Under the pieces are notes generated by a model. The model saw only the letters and a program-made list of their open reading frames with translations, made no database searches and was not told where the DNA came from. A stretch of DNA of 64,000 bases from Ischnura elegans. Lineage: Eukaryota; Arthropoda; Insecta; Odonata; Coenagrionidae. The DNA is taken from the NCBI RefSeq assembly GCF_921293095.1, contig NC_060254.1, forward strand, positions 6,820,001 through 6,884,000, in the 5' to 3' direction. This document shows, piece by piece, positions 47,401-56,269 of this stretch. The position numbers were made by a program, and so were the translations under genes. How positions within the stretch are numbered: the first letter of the stretch is position 1; every line of letters starts with the position of its first letter.

Positions 47401-49661
47401 TTTATCTATGGTGAAAGTATTAACAGGCTGCAAAAAGCTTATGACAAAACAGTTACAGCAGAAACAGAAGTATCTGAGGGAAATTCTAGTCAATATGGAA
47501 AGATTATGGCTAGGCATATCCCGAAAAAAATATATATACAAAGAAAACCTAAGTAAGGTAAGGTGGGGTAAGTGCAACCCAAAAATAGCTTATAACAAAA
47601 TAACTAACTTTGGAAAAATTTCCAGGCTCGCTAAAAACATGAGATTCAATACATAATATATCTGTGAATCACTGTAAAAGATAATTAGATTTAAATTCCT
47701 CTCTCTGTAAAGTGGTCACTTTTATATATATTTTCTTATAAACTCATCAAGGGAGTGCACTTTCCCTGTACATGGGGCAAGTGCGTCCCATGGCTGATTT
47801 GCAATATTATTACAGGGAACATGGGGTGAGTGCGATTCGCCCAGAAATTCAGCTTTACATTGCTTTTTAAAGTACCAAATTACGTTTAACCATTCTTGAG
47901 AAATCAACTTTTACCTTAGGTTATGTAAGTATATAGATATTTTTTGGCATTTTTTGTTAATTATGAAATAATATGGAAATTTAGTCAAATTAGTTTTATT
48001 TATGATAATAACAGTATTTAAATTTTACACCTTAATTTACATGAGTACTAAAAACAGCTAATGTGCATAAGAGCTGAATATAAAATAATAAAAATAGTAT
48101 AAATCTTAATTCCTCGTTAAAACTATTGCGGGTACTAGTCATGTTAAATAAAAACTTTTGGGCTAATACACCACGTAAATTTTTGGGTGGACCCAATGTT
48201 TCCCGACCGTTGCTGGATGCTTTGTCAAAGGAATCTGATGAGGTGGGAATTTAAATTCAAATAAATAGGTATCCGTGTCAGGTACCCGGGTCAGGGCCCT
48301 CCCTACACCCTCGGACACCAATACAGCTACATACATAAATTTAAATTCCCACTTCATCAGATTCCCTTGGAAGAGCGACCAGCATCGGTCGGGAAATGTT
48401 GGGGCCACCCAAAACTAGATGCGGCAACATAGCCCAAAACTTTTTATTTAACAGTATAAATCTTGCATATGACAACATATCAGAATACAAACTAGCCCTA
48501 TTGGAAATATTCAATGCCGTTAAAAGGAAAAGTGACAACTTTCAATTGAATATATGGAAATTCGATTGCATATGAGAAAATTCAATTGAATTTCCATACA
48601 TTCAAATGAAATTTGTCACTTTAAAATTGAATGGAATAGGGTAGTTTCCTTCATCGAAGAAAACAAAAGGCATTTATTGTGATTCGTTACCCACCATTAG
48701 TGTATTCATAATATACAAATTATTTGGTTTTAGAAATCCCAGATTACCTATTGATTGGTAAATCCCAATAATTAAGAGATGCATCTTACCTCACACTCAT
48801 TAAAAGATTGTCCTTTCCAAAATATCACGTCCAGAATATAGCAAATTGATTTTGATTCACTCCATATGCAGTCTAGAATTGTAGGTCCATATCTGTACTC
48901 TCCCTTGAAGCCAGACGGCAAGGAAGACTGGAATTTTCTCAAGAAACTACCCCATTTAGAGAAAATCTTCGTGATACCCTAGAGAGGAACATCAACAGGT
49001 GAATTCTGGGAAAAAATAATTGGTGCATTGATAGAGCGTAAAATCAGGCATACCTTTTGAGCGATAAGGACACATCTTTTTCCCACAGGGGACGGAACAA
49101 AACACCAGGAGTCCTGCAGGTCTTCAGGAGTTTCAGTCATCCATTCAGAATGCATCAAAATTTTCCTTATTCCAACTCTTTTTCCTCTCTCGCACTTATG
49201 AAGGAAATAAAGTAAATGGCAAAAAACCATGATTACATATAATCTTTTTAATAAACTGTCATCCTATCACAAAAACATTATTTAGGTAGATATTACCGGT
49301 GCACTCTCCGTTTCCATATTTTCAACCATAGATTCGGTTTCCTCATTGAAATCCAAACTTCTGTTGAGATCAAAAATGTCATTTCTTCTCCTAAAATGAT
49401 TCAATATAAATGAATGGGAATGGCTTTTTTAAAAAGAATCATTCGCCCTTCAATACAAGAAACGTTTGAGAAAACTGAGATAGATTAATTTATTTTAACA
49501 CTAATAATAAAAAATTACTTCTTTTGGGATTCCAACGTTCTCCTTCGTCTCTCTTCTTGACTGAGGACATTTCTCTTTTTGTACATTTCGCGGTAACAGG
49601 AATGCGAGCTCCGTTCGCCCGATTCTTCGCTGCGGTCGCACACACGACCGCACGAATCCAT
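35417..49661 (-). CDS. SNUPN: Snurportin-1, complete six-exon gene
   Basis: Snurportin-1 binds the trimethylguanosine cap of spliceosomal U snRNPs and links them to importin-beta for nuclear import. Exons (minus strand): 1, 49519-49661 (ATG at 49659-49661); 2, 49297-49390; 3, 49054-49194; 4, 48790-48978; 5, 41492-41773; 6, 35417-35635 (stop TAA). They join in frame to 355 codons; human snurportin has 360. Exon 1 holds the importin-beta-binding region ([16 protein letters not shown]). Exons 3-5 form the cap-binding domain: [101 protein letters not shown]. Exon 6 ends with a charged tail ([12 protein letters not shown]). Donors are GTAATT, GTAATA, GTATGC, GTAAGA, GTAGGT. Intron 4 (7.0 kb) and intron 5 (5.9 kb) are packed with transposons; introns 1-3 are 75-130 bases. 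No stops or frameshifts occur. Confidence 0.95.
35950..36906 (+). mobile_element. LINE relic in SNUPN intron 5 (antisense to gene)
   Basis: The 315-codon frame encodes the C-terminal half of a Jockey/CR1-like ORF2: [83 protein letters not shown]. Before it (35950-36110) the palm region is scrambled and no FADD/YADD box remains, although the later frame is open. It is related to 39424-40850. Confidence 0.85.
36910..39060. other. SNUPN intron 5 interior, nothing recognised
   Basis: AT-rich intronic DNA. Frames at 36987-37292, 37499-37747 and 37782-38082 lack any recognisable domain. Confidence 0.45.
39069..39215. mobile_element. hAT-type MITE remnant, left end
   Basis: Begins CAGTGGCGTAGCCAGGATTTT, the usual CAGTGGCG terminus. 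A possible right end (CTCTGTCACTG near 39218) has no matching 8-bp duplication, so the element is probably truncated. Confidence 0.5.
39424..40850 (+). mobile_element. Young 5'-truncated LINE in SNUPN intron 5
   Basis: An open frame from about 39430 to the stop at 40497-40499 covers RT palm to C-terminus: [36 protein letters not shown], the catalytic YADD box in [10 protein letters not shown] (near 39638-39667), [33 protein letters not shown] and [14 protein letters not shown]. No stop or frameshift in over 350 codons, so insertion is recent. The 3' end is GCCTACGAAAATAAACGATA followed by ATT repeats. Jockey/CR1-type by RT motifs. Transcribed opposite to SNUPN. Confidence 0.9.
41951..43121. 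mobile_element. TIR element with 8-bp target duplication in SNUPN intron 4
   Basis: Left end CTGTTCATTTTATCTCTGCG plus GGTGAGCT; right end, complement, CTGTTCACTTTATGTTTGCG plus GGTGAGCT (28 bp, three mismatches). Flanks ACTATACT (41943-41950) and ACTATAAT (43122-43129) form an 8-bp duplication with one mismatch. Length 1171 bp, with a CG-rich middle (about 42330-42560). No transposase frame. Probably a non-autonomous hAT-group element. It lies 177 bases upstream of SNUPN exon 5. Confidence 0.75.
43130..44080. other. SNUPN intron 4, nothing recognised
   Basis: Intronic sequence without element ends or plausible coding frames. Confidence 0.45.
44091..44358. mobile_element. hAT-type MITE, GGCGTACCC family, copy 3
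   Basis: Starts CATGGGCATACCCAGCGAG, ends with the complement of CAAGGGCATACCCAGGATC, flanked by TTTCCTTA (44083-44090) and TTTCTTTA (44359-44366), one mismatch. Body colinear with 24310-24569. A poly-C run occurs near the right end (44310-44334). Within SNUPN intron 4. Confidence 0.85.
45062..45660 (-). mobile_element. 5'-truncated LINE in SNUPN intron 4
   Basis: An uninterrupted 156-codon frame (45188-45658) encodes a LINE C-terminus: [54 protein letters not shown] and [14 protein letters not shown]. The 3' part ends in AATAAATGAATAAATAAAC-type sequence at about 45062. RT catalytic boxes are missing. Same orientation as SNUPN; different family from the two LINEs in intron 5. Confidence 0.85.
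46800..46852. repeat. AT dinucleotide microsatellite
   Basis: Mostly AT/TA repeats with short interruptions (ACATATATTATATATATATA). Confidence 0.85.
48144..48452. repeat. Fold-back element with about 115-bp arms
   Basis: Starts GTTAAATAAAAACTTTTGGG and ends with the complement of GTTAAATAAAAAGTTTTGGG. Arms match through GTGGGAATTTAAAT, with about 85 bases between. It resembles a palindromic MITE. No clear target duplication. In SNUPN intron 4, about 340 bases from exon 4. Confidence 0.8.
48648..48780. mobile_element. End fragment of the TA-flanked element family
   Basis: GGGTAGTTTCCTTCATCGAA and the next 90 bases match the reverse complement of 7590-7684, the right end of the element at 7034-7684. 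Homology fades within a few tens of bases of the SNUPN exon 4 donor (48784-48789). Confidence 0.7.
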
Positions 49662-50040
49662 GATGAGAATTAATAGTTTTGAAAAAGATGTGCCAGTTCA
49701 ACTGAAAACTCCTATCACCGCCTTCTAAGTCACATTCCGGTACACTGTTTATGTTTCACTTCTCATCGCATAACTTGAAGTGCCACCATCAGCTGTACCG
49801 GAATAAATGAAGTGTGTCGAAGCGCCCGCAACCACCGCAACTTCCAGCTCCTTGCAAAATGGCGCACAAATTGAATTCGTCGTAGCCCACTAGTGTTGGT
49901 AAGTAATGAATTAAAAGTAATAGGATTGCTATTAATGATTAATTGTTACTGAATATCATTTTTATTTGTAATTCACTCCTTATACGATGAAAGAGGAATC
50001 GTTACTCGCTAATAATCGACGATTAATTTACTGATTTCAC
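49662..50040. other. SNUPN upstream region
   Basis: Presumed promoter and 5' leader of SNUPN. CG-containing patches at 49735-49890 are the only notable composition; no TATA box is evident. Confidence 0.4.
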
Positions 50041-50051
50041 AGATTCACTAA

Positions 50052-50247
50052 GGGCCCCCGCGCACTGGCAACTTTTACGAAGCAACTATTTAGTTGCTTT
50101 GAGGAAGTCCCTATGGAACACACAGCAGTTGCGGCAACTAAAAAGTTGCCCGTGCGCGGGGCCACAGTCAATTTCGTGTGTTTCATTTGAACATCCACAG
50201 AGCAACTAAATAGTTGCTTTGTAAAAGTTGCCAGTGCGTGGGGGCCC
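50052..50247. mobile_element. PIF/Harbinger-like MITE
   Basis: A 196-bp element, termini GGGCCCCCGCGCACTGGCAA and (complement) GGGCCCCCACGCACTGGCAA, with inverted arms of about 48 bases including AAGCAACTATTTAGTTGCT. Flanked by TAA on both sides (50049-50051, 50248-50250). A 3-bp TAA duplication and G-rich ends fit PIF/Harbinger. No coding sequence. Confidence 0.8.
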
Positions 50248-50259
50248 TAAGTTCTAATT

Positions 50260-51240
50260 AGAGTCCTTGCGAGCACCATTATTTCCTATGTTCAGCCACT
50301 CATACGTAGTAGCCAGCTAATTACGGGTACAAAGTATGGCATCCATTGAGCTGTTACAACAGTGATAATTGTATGTATTGCAAGTGATTAATTGCGCAAT
50401 TTACGTAACTCAATTATTCCACCCTTTTACTGGAGTATTCGACAGTTCCCAGGTGGTTTCTGGAGTACACAATCGTACAATAAGTAATTGTTATTGAAAT
50501 TGTAATTTTGTGATTACTTTTTTAAAATCAGTAATTTATTGCACTCGTAATTGATTACTTTTTTAAACTAGAAATCAGCCCAATTATTTTTCCTTAGTAC
50601 CTTTTACCAATACTGTAACCCACCTAAATTCTTAGATTTCACGGTTTTAGATAAATATTGCGGGTATTTCTGAAAAAAAACAACAGATAAATACGAATAA
50701 ATTTTGCGTTTATAGAACAAAACAATAGTTTTGCATAAATCGTCCTCTCCATTGATTACTTTTTCGCAGTAGCGGATCCATGATTGTGACGGGGGGAGAG
50801 GGTGGGTAATCAATACAAAAAGGATAGTATATACAAGGTATTAGTAAAGAAATTTTTGCTACTCCGACCTCAGCATTGGTTTACAGTCGGATTCAAAAGT
50901 ATTGCAACAAATGGAGCAGCGCCACTTTCGCCGCAGTTTTGAAATCGAGTTTCGGTATTTTCTATTACACCAGTGGGAGGGAAATTTGAACAACATTCCC
51001 ACTTCCCGCAATATTTTTATAACAACATCATTAAAGGGTAATGTATGTGGAATATGTGCAATGTTTAATACCACATAAATTGTGCAGCTCATGCTAGATA
51101 ATAAATCTACGCCCAGAATGTCACTTTACTTCCTCTCGTAAGTTGGCCGATCCGTCGAAGTATATTTTTCGATCAGCGATAGCGAACAAAACATACACAT
51201 GAAATAACCGCCGCAATATCACAGGAAATAATGCCACTGA
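50260..51240. other. No recognised gene
   Basis: AT-rich. A hAT-like terminus (CAGTAGCGGATCCATGATTG at 50767) has no partner end that I can find. Confidence 0.4.
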
Positions 51241-51260
51241 GTGTTAAAATTCAGTTTCAT

Positions 51261-51290
51261 TTAGCGACACTAGAATTCTAGTGTCGCTAA
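51261..51290. repeat. Perfect 30-bp palindrome
   Basis: Two 15-base arms, no spacer, centred on GAATTC: TTAGCGACACTAGAA and its exact complement. Confidence 0.95.
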
Positions 51291-51891
51291 GGTTGTCGCG
51301 AAAAGGAATGAACCAGTCTTAAGACTCGTGACAAGGTCGTAATGAATCCCCTTCGGAATCAACGAATGAGATGGAGTATTGGTTAAGAAGAATAATTACT
51401 GCGGCAGTAAGCCGAAGTCGGTACTTCGAGCCTCTCTGCAATAATTTTTTTTCAGTTACATGGTTTGACAGTAACAATTTTTTAAATCCACTTTAACACA
51501 TATTAACTTAGTTACACACTGCTGTCGTTATAAAATTTTTAATAGTGAAAATTCTCGTTTTGCTTTCAGCAAATATCATTATTCGTTTTTATCGAAATAT
51601 CAATGCATCAATAATGTGGAAAATATTTCAGTCAGGTAAACTGCTTCATCAAGTCCTTTTTCGTTGGAATTCACTGGAATTGCCAATTACATTTCGCTGA
51701 CAAAGGGGACCACATACCTTGCTCCGCCTTTTTCAGTGCCATATTTTTCATGGCATTCGGAATGGCGAACACATCTCGGAAAAGATAGTGGTTCCATTGA
51801 ATGGGCCTTAGTTTGGCAGTAATTAATTAATTTTCGACCGGTATTCGAACAAGCGTTTTATCTTCCCAAAATAAGGCGGCTCCCAATAGTT

Positions 51892-51960
51892 GGGTTGTTT
51901 GGTGTATACGTGAGCGTCTTCAGATGGTACCGCGGCAGCCAGGGTTCGAGTCTTCGCCAC
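51892..51960 (+). pseudogene. tRNA-like segment, left arm
   Basis: TTTGGTGTATACGTGAGCG (A-box-like) and AGGGTTCGAGTC (B-box-like) in the left arm, homologous to 52700-52766. The stems do not fold as a good cloverleaf. Confidence 0.35.
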
Positions 51961-52245
51961 GCAAGTATATTTTGTAGTCTCCATTTTGATCATGCAGCGA
52001 CAAGTATTTCACTAATTTTAATTTTAGCAAACATAGGCGTGAGACATTATTTTTATCATTATAACGGCGATTAGGTATTCCAGCAATGTCATTACGGGCG
52101 CAGAGATATGACGACTAGTAAGGGTAAGTGTGCGCTAAAATGTTAATTTTTTGTATTACTTATTATGATAAACTGCCAAATTAAAAATGAAAATCTTTTC
52201 TTGCGAAAGCACGTGCCAATAAGCTTAGGTTTTCCCGGCGTATCA

Positions 52246-52361
52246 GTTGCAGAAAAGTTTCTCGGGTTTTCCACCGGTTGATGTCGTCCATGTCTCCCAA
52301 TGAGACGAGGGGGACATGGACGACATCAACCGGTGGAAAACCCGAGAAACTTTTCTGCAAC
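52246..52361. repeat. Near-perfect 116-bp hairpin
   Basis: Two 53-base arms with a 10-base loop (AATGAGACGA) and only one non-Watson-Crick position (T opposite G). Arm starts GTTGCAGAAAAGTTTCTCGG. The flanks carry TGCCAATAAG on both sides (52214-52223 and 52363-52372). It sits in the spacer of the inverted element. Confidence 0.95.
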
Positions 52362-52699
52362 ATGCCAATAAGGCCCGCGGGAGCAGCAGTGTGAGTGCAG
52401 ATGTATTAAATAAGAACACAAAACAGATATAAATTGCCATATTTCTCTAACGCTTATAATTCACATTACTGCAATGTTTACTTCGAGAACCTACATACAA
52501 AAAGAGCCATTCCCAAAACATTAGTTCAATTAACAAACACAAGTATAACCTTCATATCACCGCGTATAAATGGCTCAGTTAAAATACCTAATCGCCGTTA
52601 TGATGATAAAAAATTTCTCACGCCCATGTTTGCTGCAATTAAAATTAGTGAAATACGTGTCGCCGCATTATCAACATGAAGACTACAAAATGTATTACC

Positions 52700-52766
52700 G
52701 TGACGAACCCTCGAACCCTTGCCTCCCGGGTGAAAGCTGAAGACGCTCACCTCTAGACCAACAAAC
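52700..52766 (-). pseudogene. tRNA-Glu-like segment, right arm
   Basis: The minus strand reads TTGGTCTAGAGGTGAGCG (A box), GCTTTCACC (anticodon-loop-like, UUC) and AAGGGTTCGAGGG (B box). This resembles tRNA-Glu(UUC), but the T and anticodon stems do not pair well, so it is a tRNA-derived relic rather than a gene. Confidence 0.45.
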
Positions 52767-52984
52767 CCATCTGTATGGAGCAGTCTTCATTTGGGAAGAT
52801 ACAACGCTTGTTAAAAATACAGCTCGAAATTGATTAATTACAGCCAAACTAAGGCCGATTCAATGGAACCACTATCAGTTCAGAGATGTGTTCACCATCC
52901 CGAATGCCATAAAAAATACGGCACTGAAAAAGGCGGAGAAAGGTACGTGGTCTCCCCTAGTGAGTACCTTACCAGACAAAGCCA

Positions 52985-54640
52985 TACAGAGCATTCTAAA
53001 GGAGGATGAGCAGTCGTCCACCAACACCTAACGTCAAGTAGGGCAACCTACAGGGATACCTCCTCATAAGTTATTCTCGCCGTGGAGGTAAAAGCCTCAA
53101 ATCTATCAGATTTTTGCCTCTGGGGCGTCATTTTTGCTCTGAAGAGGACATTTTCGAAGCCGGCTATTAGTGTCGTATGATATATCAGGAGGTATCTTCG
53201 TAAATGACATCATTAGAATTTGTTTACGTTCTTCCTTCATCTTTCGTGATTGTTGATGACCTTTGAACGGCTGACTTATCGTCTCTCCCGTGAACGTCTG
53301 GCTAGTCGTAATAGAACCCCTCCGGTTATCGTCTTTTCGCTGAGAGGCATATAGAGCATTGTGATGGAGGATGAGTAGTCGTCCACCAACACCCTACGTC
53401 AAGTAGGGCAACTTACAGGGGTACCTCCTTATAAGTTATTCTCGCCGTGGACGTAAAAGATTCAAATCTATCAGATTTACCTCTGAGGCGTCATTTATTC
53501 ACCTCTGAGGCGTCATTTATTCTTTGAAGAGGGCATTTTCTAAGCCAGCTCTTAGTGTCGTATGATATATCAGGAGGCATATTCGTGAATGGTGTCATTA
53601 GAATTTGTTTACGTTCTTCCTGCCTCTTTCGTGATTGTTGACTGCCCTTTGAACGGCTGACTTATCGTCTCTCCCATGGACAGATGGCTAGTCGTAATGC
53701 AACCCCTCCGCTTTTATCCTCTTTTCGCAGAGTACCTCGCATGACAGTGGCATATAGAGGATTAAGAAGAAGGGCGAGTAGTAGCTCAAGTCAAGTAGAA
53801 CTGCGAGATTGTGAAGTAGGGTGAGTAGTCGTCCACTAACAGGTCAAGTCCATTAGGGCAACTTACAGGGATACCTTATAAGTTATTCTCGTCGTGGAGG
53901 GAAAAGCCTCGAATTTCGCCGTTACTTGCTTTTGATATGGCAGATCTTACTCCAAGATGGACATTATCGAGTCCAGCTATTAGTTTCGTATGATATATCA
54001 GGTGGTATGGTCGTAAATGTTGTCATTAGAATTTGTTTACGTTATTGCGTCGACCTATGCAGCTTTTGTCTGTCGACTGACGACTTTAACGGCTGGCTTC
54101 TCGTAATGTATCCCTCATGCCTTGCCTCCCTCTGCTGGATACTACACCAGCCAAAGATTATCACAGCATTTTAGAGTAGGATGAGTGGTCGAACGCAAGC
54201 AACAACAAGCTGAAATCAAGCGGGGCAATATACAGGGATACCTCCTTCAGTGGCGGATACAGATGGGGGGCGCAGGGGGCGCGCGCCCCCCCCTTGCGGG
54301 TCCGCTTGTATTGCCGAACATTGCAAAACCACAATTGTAACATTTTTATATCATAAGATGGCATTGTCTTTTACATGTTTATAATCACTTTAAATAAAAT
54401 TTTCATATACTTTGCCTGCGACTTGATCATCTTTTATTATCTACGATAAAAGTAAAGACAACTCAAGATATGTTGCGCCCCCCTTGAGTTTTTTCTGTAT
54501 CCGCCACTGACCTCCTTACACGTTATTCTTGTTATGGAGGTACAAGCCTCAAATCTCACAGAATTTTTTCCATTGGACCCAAAATATCCTCTAAATATGG
54601 CATCCTCTGAGAGTCGTATTATGAAGTATTCTTCTAAATG
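52985..54640. repeat. Tandem array of four diverged units of about 350-450 bp
   Basis: Units start at about 52992, 53351, 53817 and 54165. Each begins GATGAGTAGTCGTCC or similar, followed by GGGCAACTTACAGGG, TAAGTTATTCTCGCCGTGGA, GTCGTATGATATATCAGG and CATTAGAATTTGTTTACGTT. The spacing between units 1 and 2 is about 359 bases. Unit 4 is shortened and interrupted by a MITE (54248-54509). No coding sense. Confidence 0.85.
54248..54509. mobile_element. hAT-type MITE, CAGTGGCGGATAC family, copy 1
   Basis: A 262-bp element, ends CAGTGGCGGATACAGA and (complement) CAGTGGCGGATACAGAAAAA, flanked by perfect duplications ACCTCCTT (54240-54247, 54510-54517). Inserted in unit 4 of the tandem array. A G/C-rich block lies near each end. 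Confidence 0.9.
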
Positions 54641-54659
54641 GTAATGTTGCCTCTGCTGC

Positions 54660-55250
54660 ATGGAATTATTACACTATCCTTGATCCTATCATTTAAAAAT
54701 TGAGTACATGGGTGTTAATTTTGGTAAAAAATTCTGTTGTCGTTTTTTTATTTGCATTAAATAGCAGTTGAAGATTAAATTTGAAAGTATTTTCACAGCA
54801 GTGAATCAATGAAGTAACTACTTTTTGTGTTTGTGGAGGGTGAATTATGTTTTGAATTACTGCTATTTCAACGCAATTTACTTTCCTACTAGCTGAATTT
54901 AAGGTGTTAAGATTCCTCTGCTCTCCTCTGCTGTCTGCATTGGTGTATACTTACCTTTTAAATGGAGAAAATAAAAAAATCTAACTGATATCTTCAGGCC
55001 TAAATTTTTAAGGATAAACATTTTAAGGTTCAATAATATATTTAAAATAGCACCAAGGACCGTGAATATATAAAAAACACCATACCGTTGACAAACTACC
55101 AAACATAGGGTAATTTAAAAAAATATATTAGTGAACATCACAACATTTTTTTGTTACAGGGTCCACCCTACACTGTAGGGCCTACAGCCTTCAGGGTCAA
55201 ATGTGATCACGGGGGAGAAATGGAGCCGAGGCGCAGTTTCGTATGGATTA
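54660..55250. other. No recognised feature
   Basis: AT-rich sequence; a short minus frame at 54899-55102 has no recognisable family. Confidence 0.4.
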
Positions 55251-55263
55251 AAGCAGAGAGAAG

Positions 55264-56260
55264 TAGTGATGGGTCGGTCATGAACGATCGAATCATGTGA
55301 CCAGGGTCATCTCCGAGATTGATCGGTGAACGGAATCATTTAGATGACCGAGAGGGTCATTTCCTCACGTCGTTCGTTCGTGACCGTGGACGTTCTCCAT
55401 CAGTCGCGATCGTCGGTCATTCATGATTGTTCTAGACGCAGGTCATTCGTGATCGTGGTCGTTCTCCGTCAATCGCTAGCCTTTAGGTCATTCGTGATTG
55501 TTCATTGCATAGGTCGTTCTCAAACACAGTCCAATCGCTATCATTCTTCGAAGATGTCGCGGTTGATGATCGTCACTCGCGACCTGAATTGACCGTTTTT
55601 GACTGCTCTTTCACTCGTGGTGATGAATGGCATGGTATTGCAATCACTTTTAAGGGCAATGTTCGTAATAATTGTAAAGTTTTCTATAATCGACATTTCA
55701 GGGTACCTATGGCCTTCATATCTCAGGAATATGCCGAAAATCTTGAAAGAGCCCATTTATCTCTCATGCCTTTCAATCAGTTCCATTATTTATATTGCCT
55801 TTCCATAATAAAATATTGATCACTAACCCCATGCCCCACGAATGATTGGAAATTATCATTGATTCTGTATCTTGAAAAACAATAAAAGGAGTGTAATAAA
55901 CAACATTTAAGGCACATTCTGTATTTGCAAATGTTTTGGAAGTAATTAAGATAAAAATTAACTAGTTTCTGGTTTTAACAAATGAAAAAACTTTATAGAT
56001 TAATGATAATAATAACAACTCATCTCTCGTTTAACAATCTACATAGATATTGCCCTTAAGTAGAGAGCGATCAGCGGGTCATGATTGACAACAGAGTAGT
56101 GATTGCCCCCTCGGTCGTGATTGCCCACTCGGTCGTGATTGCCGTCCACTTTCCACAATCATGACCCATTCAATCATGACCTCCCGTTCATGACAGAGTC
56201 ACTCAAATGAATGGTCACCGTGATTGGGATCACGAGAATGACCGACTAAGTCCATCACTA
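55264..56260. mobile_element. hAT-like element, TAGTGATGG ends
   Basis: A 997-bp element starting TAGTGATGGGTCGGTCAT and ending with the complement of TAGTGATGGACTTAGTCGG, flanked by perfect duplications GAGAGAAG (55256-55263, 56261-56268). Both subterminal regions contain repeated GGTCATTCGTGAT/GGTCGTGATTG motifs, probably transposase-binding repeats. The open frames inside (55344-55592, 55505-55819) overlap these motifs and encode nothing recognisable, so it is taken as non-autonomous. Confidence 0.85.
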
Positions 56261-56269
56261 GAGAGAAGG

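Larger units (their letters stand above)
51702..52959. repeat. Element with about 378-bp inverted arms
   Basis: 51702-52079 and 52583-52959 are reverse complements at roughly 80 percent (shared blocks: CCGCCTTTTTCAGTGCC, TAGTGGTTCCATTGAAT, GTGAGCGTCTTCAG, CACTAATTTTAATT, ATAACGGCGATTAGGTAT). Each arm carries a tRNA-like segment. Between the arms lies a very precise hairpin (52246-52361). No target duplication was found. Superfamily unknown. Confidence 0.8.

Noticed and set aside
50767-50813. hAT MITE starting CAGTAGCGGATCC
   Set aside because: Only one terminus is visible; no partner end or duplication.
51370-51440. tRNA gene-like segment (GGTTAAGAAG ... ACTTCGAGCC)
   Set aside because: B box is interrupted and the arms do not fold into a cloverleaf.
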